Below, one piece after another: positions 57,006 to 64,000 of a stretch of 64,000 bases of DNA (position 1 is the stretch's first letter; each line of letters starts with the position of its first letter). The notes below the pieces were generated by a model. The model had not been told where the DNA came from and ran no database searches. It saw only the letters and a list, made by a program, of their open reading frames with translations. The translations under genes and the position numbers were made by a program. Source of the DNA: Mogibacterium sp. (GTDB taxonomy: Bacteria > Bacillota > Clostridia > Peptostreptococcales > Anaerovoracaceae); NCBI GenBank assembly GCA_017510725.1, contig JAFWMD010000072.1, positions 1 through 64,000 of the forward strand, given 5' to 3'.

Positions 57006-57986
57006 TTATTGCAGTTTTTTCCGCAGTTCGGCGGAGATTTTTTTGTAAAGCGGCAGGCTTACGCCGTACTTCTCCCCCATTCTCACGACTTCATAGATCA
57101 GACCTTCTATCTCAGAGTCTTTCCCTGCAGCTATGTCGCGCTGCAGTGATGTAGTCATATCGGGTGAAAGACCGGCTGTTATGTCCAGATTTACAGGGAC
57201 TATATCCTCTTCGAACCCGATACCCATGGCCTCAGCCAGATCGGATATCTCTCTGATAAGTCCGGCAAAGCAGTTTCTTATTTCTCCTGGCTGCTGAACT
57301 GCTCCTACAGGCACATCGTAGTAAAGACCACACGCTCCCTGCGGAGATACATATGAGAACTTCCTCAGGCAGTCTCTTTCTATGTTGTCTGATAGGATGC
57401 CCTCAATGCGGCTGCTGCAAAGATCGTCACGTATACTCTCCATGAGAGGTCTGAGCTTTTCATCGAGATGCTTCTGGTCTTTACGCAAGCCGAATACAAC
57501 TCTCATGATGGTGCCTTTCATCAGGATGTGCCCTGGCTCCGTTATCTCTGATGCAACATAAATACAGCCATCGGTCACAGTCACGTCTGTCAGGCTCTTC
57601 TGCATATGTGAGCCGGTACCGAAAATATTAAGGATCGGTATAACCAATGTCTCCGGGCATGCGGCTGCCTTTATGAAAGGAATCGTATCATCCACGGAAT
57701 AGCCTTTGACACATACAAAAATCACATCCGGTGCGGAGTATTCTCCGGCCAGCTTTGCCGCTTCGGCTCTTTCGAGGTATTCCTCTGTTGTGAATGTGCT
57801 GACAGGATCTACGACGAATTCACCGTCAGGACGGCTCACTCTGAGGCCGTTTTCTCTCATAGCAGCAAGATGCCGCCCTCTCGCAATGAATGTGACATCA
57901 TGTCCGGCATGAGCCATGTGTGAGCCTATCGCTCCGCCGGTGCCGCCGGCGCCTATTACCAGATACCTGAGTCTTTCTTTTTTCAT
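57006..57986 (-). CDS. Ketopantoate reductase family protein (PanE/ApbA-like)
   Basis: The N-terminal NAD(P) fold (YLVIGAGGTGGAIGSHMAHAG, then FIARGRHL) and the C-terminal helical domain (CLRKFSYVSPQGACGLYYDVPVG, LQRDIAAGKDSEIEGLIYEVVRMGEKYGV) match 2-dehydropantoate 2-reductase, the pantothenate pathway step. The conserved catalytic Lys is replaced in the expected KFSY context (KFSYVSP rather than K...N), so substrate identity is less certain than family. Length is 326 aa. It stands alone, with an EamA transporter downstream in the same direction. Confidence 0.82.
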   Translation of the reverse strand: MKKERLRYLVIGAGGTGGAIGSHMAHAGHDVTFIARGRHLAAMRENGLRVSRPDGEFVVDPVSTFTTEEYLERAEAAKLAGEYSAPDVIFVCVKGYSVDDTIPFIKAAACPETLVIPILNIFGTGSHMQKSLTDVTVTDGCIYVASEITEPGHILMKGTIMRVVFGLRKDQKHLDEKLRPLMESIRDDLCSSRIEGILSDNIERDCLRKFSYVSPQGACGLYYDVPVGAVQQPGEIRNCFAGLIREISDLAEAMGIGFEEDIVPVNLDITAGLSPDMTTSLQRDIAAGKDSEIEGLIYEVVRMGEKYGVSLPLYKKISAELRKKLQ

Positions 57987-58030
57987 CTGTATCCTTATCC
58001 CTTTTTTTATTTATAAGTATTATGCGTGCT

Positions 58031-58912
58031 TTATGATTTTACATTCTGATGCCATTTCAGTATGGCCATGGCAATTATGATTATATATCCGCAGACACTC
58101 AGTGCATCCGGCATTTCGCCAAATGCGATCAGCCCCCATGTTGCCGTAAACAGTATGTTTGTGTAGTCATATACGGAAATCTCTTTGGCCGGAGCAAAAG
58201 TATATGCGGCTGTTATCGTCAGCTGCCCTCCCATCGCCGACATTCCTGCTCCGAGCAGTATAAGGAACTGCGTCATAGTCATCGGATGATAGTCGAACAC
58301 CATGAAAGGAAGGCATACGATGCATGAGAACAGCGAAAAAACCATTATTATGACCGGACCTCGTTCTCCGCTTATGCCAAGCTTGCGCACGTATGTGTAA
58401 GCCGCTCCGGCTCCAAAGCCCGACAGCAGGCCTGCAAATGACGGGATGCTTGCGATTCCTGCAGTAGGCTTGATCACAAGCACGGCGCCGAAGAACGCAG
58501 CTGCTACGATCGCCCATTCCTTCTTCGTCGCTTTCTCCTTAAGAATGATTGCCGACATTATAATTGCAAAGAATGGCGACATCTTATTAAGCACACTTGC
58601 GTCAGCTATTGTTATATGATCTATTGCCCAGAAGTTAAGGATGACGCCCATTGTGCCGTACAGCGACCGGCGTATGAGATCCGGCCAGCTCTCTTTTCTG
58701 ATATAGAACTTCTCCGGCGTACGTGAAAGTATGACGATGGCAAACATGGCTGCTATCGCATTCCTGAAGAAGGCTTTCTCCATCGTCGGAAGGTCCCCTG
58801 CCATTCTTACAAACAGGGACATCAGCGAAAAGAAAAAAGCCGATGCTATTATGCAGATTATTCCCTTGGTTTTATTGTTCAATCTCTGTCCTGTGTTTAC
58901 TGATCCATTCAC
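58031..58912 (-). CDS. EamA/DMT superfamily transporter
   Basis: Two EamA repeats of five helices each (GIICIIASAFFFSLMSLFVRMAG, NAIAAMFAIVILSRTP; GAVLVIKPTAGIASIPSFAGL, TFAPAKEISVYDYTNILFTATWGLIAFGEMP) make up this 293-aa drug/metabolite exporter. It is expected to export small polar molecules or amino acids in exchange for protons; the substrate is unknown. Its start overlaps the stop of the HD-domain gene upstream by 4 bp (ATGA), so they are co-translated. Confidence 0.9.
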   Translation of the reverse strand: MNGSVNTGQRLNNKTKGIICIIASAFFFSLMSLFVRMAGDLPTMEKAFFRNAIAAMFAIVILSRTPEKFYIRKESWPDLIRRSLYGTMGVILNFWAIDHITIADASVLNKMSPFFAIIMSAIILKEKATKKEWAIVAAAFFGAVLVIKPTAGIASIPSFAGLLSGFGAGAAYTYVRKLGISGERGPVIIMVFSLFSCIVCLPFMVFDYHPMTMTQFLILLGAGMSAMGGQLTITAAYTFAPAKEISVYDYTNILFTATWGLIAFGEMPDALSVCGYIIIIAMAILKWHQNVKS

Positions 58913-59370
58913 ATGCCAAATTCACCGCAGAGCATGTCGAAACGCTTCTGCTCTTTCTCTTTTATGGATTTTGACAGATCGTTCATGCAGTGATGTATGA
59001 CGTCCGCATCTTTAAGGACCTCATCCATTGGTCCATCTGTAACAAGCTTATCATCATGATGATAGATGGCGGAGCAAATAGTCTCAGTCTCTTCCTCATC
59101 CGTCAGGTTCAGCTCGCCAAGAATCTCTCTTGCCAGATCAGCTCCCTTATGTGCATGGTCATCATATGATCCGCTCTTATACGCGTAAAGATCATGCAGC
59201 ATGGCTGCCATTGAAGCGATTTCCCAGTCGAGTCCGCGTTTTTTTGCTATCATAGTCGCCGCAAGTGAAACGCCATAAAGATGCACGATTGCGCTGTTCC
59301 GCTTATCTTCGTTTTCCATTTTATTCAGTTCAGCATTTACATATGCCCGAAGTTCTTTCAGCCTTCCCAT
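58909..59370 (-). CDS. HD domain-containing protein
   Basis: The 153-aa protein is an HD phosphohydrolase: SAIVHLYGVSLAATMIAKKRG, AAMLHDLYAYKSG (HD pair), HAHKGADLAREIL, CSAIYHHDD and KDADVIHH, with metal-binding His and Asp residues in order. Members hydrolyse nucleotides or phosphate esters; the substrate is unknown. ATG 59370 follows GGGAGGT, while the in-frame ATG at 59394 would include that site. It precedes the EamA transporter with a 4-bp overlap and follows the cyclase gene by 27 bp. Confidence 0.88.
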   Translation of the reverse strand: MGRLKELRAYVNAELNKMENEDKRNSAIVHLYGVSLAATMIAKKRGLDWEIASMAAMLHDLYAYKSGSYDDHAHKGADLAREILGELNLTDEEETETICSAIYHHDDKLVTDGPMDEVLKDADVIHHCMNDLSKSIKEKEQKRFDMLCGEFGM

Positions 59371-59397
59371 GTTGGTAACCTCCCTTTGTTTCACTAT

Positions 59398-59997
59398 TTA
59401 CATCTCAGCAGCTATCAGTACAGCTCTGCATGGCGAACCGTCCGCACCGGACAGATTCAGCGGTGCTGCATTTAAAAGATAAACACCTTCTGAAACATCT
59501 TCCAGGCGGATTCCTTCAAGCAATATGACATCTGCACTTAAGAGTATGGTATGTACTTCCATCGGAGCGTCTTCAGGTCCGAAAGTCTGTGATTCATTGC
59601 CAAGCAATAATATTTCTGAGGAGGCAAATACTTTTGCCGCTTCCGAAGAGACTTCGGCTTTTCCCTTTATAAGAATTCTCTTTGACGCTTCAGGGTTCTG
59701 TTCTTTAGCTTTTTTAAGCATTTCCAGGGCATCATTTCCTGAGACGATCCCCTGATGCTCCGTAACATAAGCCATTCCCACGAACGCGTCTAAACATATT
59801 TCATCCACAGTTTTCCCGTCCCTTATAAAGTGAAACGGAGCATCTATATGCGTGCCGTTGTGAGCGCACATGCTGAATGCCGTCAGGTTATATAAGTCGC
59901 CTTTTTCAATTGAACTAAGCACCTGTTTTTCCGGAGCAGGGTCGCCTGTATATACCTGACAGCTGAAAACTTCCTGAGAAATATCGTAGATTTTCAT
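59398..59997 (-). CDS. Cyclase family protein (kynurenine formamidase type)
   Basis: The 199-aa protein has the cyclase/KynB signature, CAHNGTHIDAPFHFIRDG, whose His and Asp bind metal, near residue 45. The HQGIVSGNDALEM helix and HTILLSADVILLEG strand follow. The family includes arylformamidases and other amidohydrolases; the substrate here is unknown. It is the first gene of the HD-EamA unit. A ribosome-binding site precedes the ATG at 59997. Confidence 0.9.
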   Translation of the reverse strand: MKIYDISQEVFSCQVYTGDPAPEKQVLSSIEKGDLYNLTAFSMCAHNGTHIDAPFHFIRDGKTVDEICLDAFVGMAYVTEHQGIVSGNDALEMLKKAKEQNPEASKRILIKGKAEVSSEAAKVFASSEILLLGNESQTFGPEDAPMEVHTILLSADVILLEGIRLEDVSEGVYLLNAAPLNLSGADGSPCRAVLIAAEM

Positions 59998-60096
59998 TGC
60001 ATTTCCTCCACTGCAAACCGGGACCGGCTATGCCGCTGCTAGTTGTGCTGCCTATATGATACCACATATTGAAATATCAAAAGGTCCCTTAAAGAG

Positions 60097-60129
60097 CAAA
60101 AGACGGCAATCCTTTTTCGGGGTTGCCGC
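60097..60129 (-). terminator. Terminator of the small secreted protein gene
   Basis: On the - strand CGGCAACCC pairs with GGATTGCCG across GAAAAA, followed by TCTTTT. Confidence 0.8.
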
Positions 60130-60179
60130 CGCTTAGTTTACTATTACTATTCTTCCGAAAACCGGTTCTGAAAACTGCA

Positions 60180-60554
60180 CTACTTTACTTTTGCTTTCTT
60201 TCCGGCATTCTTCTTTGTGAAAATCTTCTTATATTTCTTCACATATTTCTTGTTCTGTGACTTCTTGCCTACCTTGACCTTTACTGACTTGACCCTGGAG
60301 CCCTTCAGGCATCCTTTGACTGTTGCCTTCTTTAGCAGTTTGGTCTTGACGATCAGTTTCTCAGCCTTAGACCCTGCAAATGCATCAGAATCGATCTTAA
60401 AGTATGTGACACCATCGACTTCATATGTGTCCTGGATCGGTGCCGGTTCATCGTCTGCAAAGGCGCACTGCAAATCAAAAGCGCAAAATGACAATACCAG
60501 AGTGAACACCAGTGAAAGGCTCAGTAGTTTATGTGCTATTCCTTTCTTTTACAT
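60180..60554 (-). pseudogene. Small secreted Lys-rich protein with TAA at codon 2
   Basis: GGAGATAAAT precedes ATG 60554, but the next codon is TAA (60549-60551). The same frame then reads KKGIAHKLLSLSLVFTLVLS ... FCAFDLQCAFA, a good signal peptide, and a mature protein (DDEPAPIQDTYEVDGVTYFK, KGCLKGSRVKSVKVKVGKKS) with a very basic end, 109 residues from an internal GTG at 60509. As written the gene cannot start normally. Either a point mutation has silenced it or a rare internal start (GTG 60509) is used, giving a signal peptide without its basic n-region. Confidence 0.65.
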
Positions 60555-60729
60555 ATTTATCTCCTTTAACTCTCCTTCTATGCCGTTACGTCTGTTTCAG
60601 CGGTCTGCTGTGTCAGCCATGATTGTTAACTTTTATATTATAAAAATCATATAAGTCTACTTACCATCTTGTCAAAATCCTGAAAACTTGTCAAAATCCT
60701 GAAAATCGTACTTATGCAAACCTGATTTG

Positions 60730-61362
60730 TTAATCGGTTGCTGATACGAGCATCACTACATATCTGCTCAGGGTCTTATCATAGACACTCCAGCAGCATG
60801 ATCCATACCATTCATGTCCGTCGTCAAAAAAATCTGACCAGTCTGTTGTCCATTCATATATGTCAAGCGCATCTGTACCGTCTGGAAACAGAACTTCGTT
60901 CACTTTTTTGAAGTCTTCAGGCTTGTTTCTTCTGCCGTGCACCGGTTCCATGACAGCATACCAGTAAGGGACTGTAGTTCCAAAGTTCTCGTCATTTGGT
61001 TCCCACTCGGCATCATACCAGACGTTGCCATAATAATCAGTCTTTACGATATTCGGACAGTAGAAAAACACCCGTGGATCCATCGGAGAAAGCTGCGCCC
61101 TGTCGATGTCATAAACCAAAGGGCACAATCGATCTGCAAGGTCGTCACCAAACATCATCCGGGCGCTTTCTTTATCTTCTATGCTTTGTTCCACCAGCCC
61201 TTCAAAGACAAAATGCAATGCTTCCTTATGAGATTTCATCCCCTCATAAGGTTTATCATCACATAACAAATGATAGTCAACCTCACCGACAAAATGATAC
61301 CTGCTATCCGGATCATATTTTTTTATAAATTCGTAGAAAGAATCATTATCTATTCTTTTCAT
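60730..61362 (-). CDS. Hypothetical protein, 210 aa
   Basis: I do not recognise this family. The acidic, aromatic-rich soluble protein begins MKRIDNDSFYEFIKKYDPDS and holds CPNIVKTDYYGNVWYDAEWE, TVPYWYAVMEPVHG, FPDGTDALDIYEWTTDWSDFFDD and GHEWYGSCCWSVYD. No signal peptide, membrane segment or catalytic motif is seen. It stands alone between a silenced secreted gene and a CmpB-type membrane protein gene. The composition recalls SMI1/immunity-type or DUF proteins of Clostridia, without specific evidence. Confidence 0.65.
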   Translation of the reverse strand: MKRIDNDSFYEFIKKYDPDSRYHFVGEVDYHLLCDDKPYEGMKSHKEALHFVFEGLVEQSIEDKESARMMFGDDLADRLCPLVYDIDRAQLSPMDPRVFFYCPNIVKTDYYGNVWYDAEWEPNDENFGTTVPYWYAVMEPVHGRRNKPEDFKKVNEVLFPDGTDALDIYEWTTDWSDFFDDGHEWYGSCCWSVYDKTLSRYVVMLVSATD

Positions 61363-61415
61363 AATTCATACCCGCAAACAGCCAATAATTTGAGTCCCCT
61401 GATTCCTGCTGCAAT

Positions 61416-62153
61416 CTATCTGCTCAGAGACTTTTCCAGCTCCTCCATCCTCTGCCTGTAGTGTTCGAGCATCTCGTTCATCCTTTCTCTTCTCGGCAGG
61501 CTCATGAAGAACCGGATCTTATCCTTCTGCTCTTTGCGCTTCTCATATGTTATACGCTTGAACTCTTCATACTTGACAACAATTTTCTTTTCATCAGCAA
61601 ATTCCCTGATCCGTGTTACCAGGTTGATGGAATAGGCGACATCTATTGAAAACACTCCGAAGAAAACGCCTATAAAGAAAGAAAATGCAAGGTTGGACGC
61701 CAGCCACGCAAGTGCCTCAAGTATATGTGGATGGATCAGGTAATAGTACATCACGCCAAGCAATGTCCAGAACAGAGTAAACAGAGGACAGATCAGCCCA
61801 TTCACATTTCCCCACATCATACTGTAATCCCACAGCCTGACATTTGCTGCCTTGAGGAGAAATATACCTGCTATGTACTCAAGAAGCGTGAGTTCCGAAG
61901 CTATGAGAATGAGAGCAAGTGCATGCTGCGCAACGCCGGTGATATCCAGGCGTTCTATAATGCTTGCCATGAAATACAATATGCATAGTCCGAATCCATA
62001 CAGAGGGACATAAGGACCGACACAGAACCCTGGATTTATCCATCTGTGCTCGGGATTAGCCCTTGAAAACCAGTGCCTGAATATGAGTTCCAGTCCCCAT
62101 CCGAACAATGAGCCTATGAAAAAAAGAAATGCATATATCAGAAAAATATTCAT
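61416..62153 (-). CDS. Putative ABC transporter permease (CmpB/PF06541-like)
   Basis: The 245-aa protein has about six transmembrane helices: FLFFIGSLFGWGLELIFRHWF (the FGWxxE motif), NPGFCVGPYVPLYGFGLCIL, ILIASELTLLEYIAGIFLLK and WGNVNGLICPLFTLFWT. A cytoplasmic coiled-coil tail of about 70 residues follows (RFMSLPRRERMNEMLEHYR). This matches the PF06541 'putative ABC transporter permease' family, for which no transport function is established to my knowledge. It is followed 5 bp on by the metallophosphoesterase gene at 62159. Confidence 0.82.
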   Translation of the reverse strand: MNIFLIYAFLFFIGSLFGWGLELIFRHWFSRANPEHRWINPGFCVGPYVPLYGFGLCILYFMASIIERLDITGVAQHALALILIASELTLLEYIAGIFLLKAANVRLWDYSMMWGNVNGLICPLFTLFWTLLGVMYYYLIHPHILEALAWLASNLAFSFFIGVFFGVFSIDVAYSINLVTRIREFADEKKIVVKYEEFKRITYEKRKEQKDKIRFFMSLPRRERMNEMLEHYRQRMEELEKSLSR

Positions 62154-62158
62154 TACTC

Positions 62159-62815
62159 TCAGTACCCCATTTTTGTCATTATTCCATCGGAATCAACTCC
62201 CGGATGTGTTAGATAAAGTCTGACGATCTTCTCTGTCATCTGATAGTCAAGTCCGTATTTTTTTGATATTTCTGAAGGGCTTTTTCCCTTCTGAGTATCC
62301 CTTATTATGATCCCGATTTGTTTCTTCAAGTCGGCTGTGCCTGTCTTAGTAAGTGATTCTTTCTGCTTTTGCGGAATATCCACGCGAGTAATCACGATCT
62401 CATTTTCGCGCAGTTCAGCAGTCGCCATGGTAATAGCCTGATGGAATCTTCTGGGTCCACAGCTTCCCGGGTTAAGCAAAACCGTATTCCCATAGGAAGA
62501 CTCCTCATACTTATGAGAATGACCGTAGATCACAAGATCATACTTACTCAGGTCTTCAGGCAGATCGCTCTTCTTATGAGTCATGTACACATGCTTCCCG
62601 GCAAGATCAAAATCCAGGGAGTACGGAATATGCTCCGCCCAGTCCTTGTCATTATTGCCGCGCACAACATATACAGGTGCGATTCTCTCAAGGTCGTCTA
62701 TGATCTCCTGCCTGTTTATATCCCCACCGTGAAGGATCACTTCACATCCCTGCAGAGCATCTATTACTTCCGGTCTTAGCAGACCATGTGTATCCGAGAC
62801 GATTCCTATCTTCAT
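62159..62815 (-). CDS. YfcE-like metallophosphoesterase with C-terminal helix-turn-helix-like extension
   Basis: The calcineurin-like core has VSDTHG, GGDINR, RGNNDKD, THKKSD and GHSHKYEE with LLNPGSCG. The last ~55 residues (QIGIIIRDTQKGKSPSEISKKYGLDYQMTEKIVRLYL) form a helix-turn-helix-like tail typical of one Clostridia subgroup. At 218 aa it is longer than the 53165 homologue. It probably acts on cyclic or diester phosphates. It lies 5 bp from the CmpB-like gene and 17 bp from the YqfO-like gene. Confidence 0.88.
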   Translation of the reverse strand: MKIGIVSDTHGLLRPEVIDALQGCEVILHGGDINRQEIIDDLERIAPVYVVRGNNDKDWAEHIPYSLDFDLAGKHVYMTHKKSDLPEDLSKYDLVIYGHSHKYEESSYGNTVLLNPGSCGPRRFHQAITMATAELRENEIVITRVDIPQKQKESLTKTGTADLKKQIGIIIRDTQKGKSPSEISKKYGLDYQMTEKIVRLYLTHPGVDSDGIMTKMGY

Positions 62816-62832
62816 ATCTCCAGTTATGTCCT

Positions 62833-63162
62833 CTATATTCCAGTCCTGTATAATTCGAACACATTAATCACCGGCTCTTCATACGGATGGACTTCTTTTA
62901 TTGCAGCAATAGTCTCATCAAGGCGATTGCCATTTACAGTTACTTCTACTTTGAGTTCCTCTTCCTCGCTGATCACGCCTTCATTTCCGATAAAAGGATC
63001 TGTACCCGGAAGAGGTCTCCAGGTACTGATAACCCTGCTGTATGAGAGACAGGAATCGTAATTGCCTATGTGTCCTGCGTCTACGCTTTGAAGAACTTTT
63101 CTCAATTCTGCAAAATGTGTTTCAGGAATAAATATCTCAAGTTTGAAATACCTGTTGTCCAT
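62833..63162 (-). CDS. YqfO/NIF3-like small protein
   Basis: The 109-aa protein has the YqfO-like pattern: LEIFIPETHFAELRKVLQSV, AGHIGNYDSCLSYSRVISTWRP, PFIGNEGVI, then VHPYEEPVINVFEL with the conserved HPYEEP motif. Comparable domains appear inserted in, or beside, Nif3-type GTP cyclohydrolase I-like proteins and CutA-like folds; the function is unknown. It lies 17 bp from the metallophosphoesterase gene and directly after the GNAT-HEAT protein gene (no gap), so all are probably co-transcribed. Confidence 0.88.
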   Translation of the reverse strand: MDNRYFKLEIFIPETHFAELRKVLQSVDAGHIGNYDSCLSYSRVISTWRPLPGTDPFIGNEGVISEEEELKVEVTVNGNRLDETIAAIKEVHPYEEPVINVFELYRTGI

Positions 63163-63975
63163 TTAAGTCACCTTTATCTGTATTTCGGTATATATTTCTC
63201 CTTCTGTCGCCCTGACTGCACCCAGACAATGGATCCTTACTACATCGTTATTATCAGTTTGTGATAATTGCTGCAGCTGTGCTAAATAAGGCACTACATA
63301 ATCCGGCCTTCGTTTGCCGAGAACACGAAACATCTCCGGTGCTTCCGCAGGATAAGCAAGCCCCATCTCGCCAAGGAGCCAGAGCGCCTTTGCCTTTATC
63401 TTTACAGATTCATGGTTGAGAAGAGACGAAACATACGGGATTTTTTCTTTCCACTTGCTTCTGTCTTTCGTCAGTGCTCCAAGATCTTTATACAGACCCG
63501 ATTCACTCAGCAAGTCACATACCATAATGTATTCATCGTCGTTTTCCAGAATCGTTCGGAATCCTGCCCGTTCATACATACGCACTGCATAATTCGCTTT
63601 CTGTACTGACAGCGATATCCTTTTATATCCTTTTTCACTCAAAAGACAGATTAATTCCTGAATGAGATGAGTACCTATACCCTGGCCACGATGATCTTTC
63701 AGCACAGACATCGCAAGTGAAGGCGTTTCGTCATCAATATGTCCGTAATCATTCATGATACGTGTCCATGCCGCGCCGGCAACAAGGCCATTATCATCAG
63801 CTACTACACAATAATCAGCCGCACCTTTCCCAAAGTCATCGTAGTACAAGGCAAGCTCCGGCAGCTCTATTATGGATTGTTCCGGTGGCGTTTCCCCTTC
63901 CGGAATAAAGATCGCTTCATAAAGAAAGATCTTCAGTAAATCATATTCATCTGTCCTCAGTTCTCTGAAAATCAC
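63163..63975 (-). CDS. GNAT acetyltransferase with C-terminal HEAT-like repeats
   Basis: Residues ~1-155 form a GNAT fold (REIRTDEYDLLKIF-type start, RGQGIGTHLIQELICLL acetyl-CoA loop, YERAGFRTILEND). About 165-270 are helical and repeat-like (PYVSSLLNHESVKIKAKALWLLGEMG, VVPYLAQLQQLSQTDNNDVVRIHCLGAV), resembling HEAT repeats that bind proteins. The combination could direct acetylation to a protein partner, which is inference. Length is 270 aa. It appears to be the first gene of the unit with YqfO-like, metallophosphoesterase and CmpB genes. Confidence 0.85.
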   Translation of the reverse strand: MIFRELRTDEYDLLKIFLYEAIFIPEGETPPEQSIIELPELALYYDDFGKGAADYCVVADDNGLVAGAAWTRIMNDYGHIDDETPSLAMSVLKDHRGQGIGTHLIQELICLLSEKGYKRISLSVQKANYAVRMYERAGFRTILENDDEYIMVCDLLSESGLYKDLGALTKDRSKWKEKIPYVSSLLNHESVKIKAKALWLLGEMGLAYPAEAPEMFRVLGKRRPDYVVPYLAQLQQLSQTDNNDVVRIHCLGAVRATEGEIYTEIQIKVT

Positions 63976-64000
63976 ACTTCACACCTATATATTTGAATCT

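Noticed and set aside
54498..60554. TAA reassigned to an amino acid, because two genes carry in-frame TAA
   Set aside because: Many intact genes end on TAA (for example at 24526 and 26822) at expected positions; reassignment is not supported.

Overview
The window looks like a chromosomal segment of an anaerobic, low-to-mid GC member of the Bacillota, most likely a gut-associated Clostridia. The evidence is the clean AGGAGG ribosome-binding sites, Gram-positive signal peptides and lipoboxes, several ferredoxin-type oxidoreductases, aldo/keto reductases with 4Fe-4S tails, an M29 aminopeptidase, a SpoIIE-type phosphatase, YhhN lysoplasmalogenases, and many small lysine-rich secreted proteins and BspA-like repeat proteins. 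I cannot name the species. I saw no rRNA, tRNA, prophage, transposase or CRISPR array. Only four protein genes that I accept lie on the + strand (kinase, a secreted protein at 3.8 kb, a PucR regulator at 11.2 kb and a secreted protein at 25.9 kb).

Layout. 0-9 kb: a 65-bp periodic inverted-repeat array, a membrane Ser/Thr kinase, an ADP-ribosylglycohydrolase, secreted proteins, an apparently exported Mn-dependent pyrophosphatase, a DUF3267 membrane protein and a decayed flavoprotein gene. 9-14 kb: a GcvT/LigM-like methyltransferase divergent from a PucR regulator, then EcsC-like and YgjV-like proteins. 14-21 kb: lipoproteins, a BspA-like leucine-rich protein, an uncharacterised two-gene unit (soluble helical protein plus Gly/Ala-rich membrane-active protein) and a MerR regulator with a textbook 19-bp-spacer promoter. 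21-31 kb: a large multidomain iron-sulfur flavoprotein, ATC-hydrolase-like, Nudix and XRE-HD proteins, and several copies of a 27-bp hairpin repeat. 31-42 kb: a GNAT-pyroglutamyl-peptidase fusion operon, aldo/keto reductase and flavodoxin genes under a TetR regulator with twin operators, a dipeptide epimerase/serine hydrolase pair, and a YdjM-like membrane protein preceded by a 28-codon lipopeptide gene. 42-52 kb: a second 65-bp array, then two lysoplasmalogenases, an alpha/beta hydrolase, a CrtI-like flavoprotein with a ferredoxin reductase, a DAG-kinase family protein and an aminopeptidase. 52-64 kb: phosphoesterases, HAD hydrolases, an interrupted SpoIIE phosphatase, GNATs, transporters and other housekeeping or accessory genes.

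Two themes stand out. First, many genes are visibly damaged: an A9 frameshift in a signal peptide (6.5 kb), a TAA at codon 2 of a secreted protein (60.55 kb), an in-frame TAA in the SpoIIE phosphatase (55.78 kb), internal deletions in a flavoprotein (8.4 kb) and a CPBP protease (45 kb), a truncated HpcH aldolase (28.3 kb) and a 3' gene scrap (30.7 kb). Second, there are two unrelated hairpin-forming repeat families, one in strict 65-bp tandem arrays and one dispersed at gene ends, where one copy has rewritten the C-terminus of a protein. Functional statements rest on motif recognition by eye; no database search was possible.
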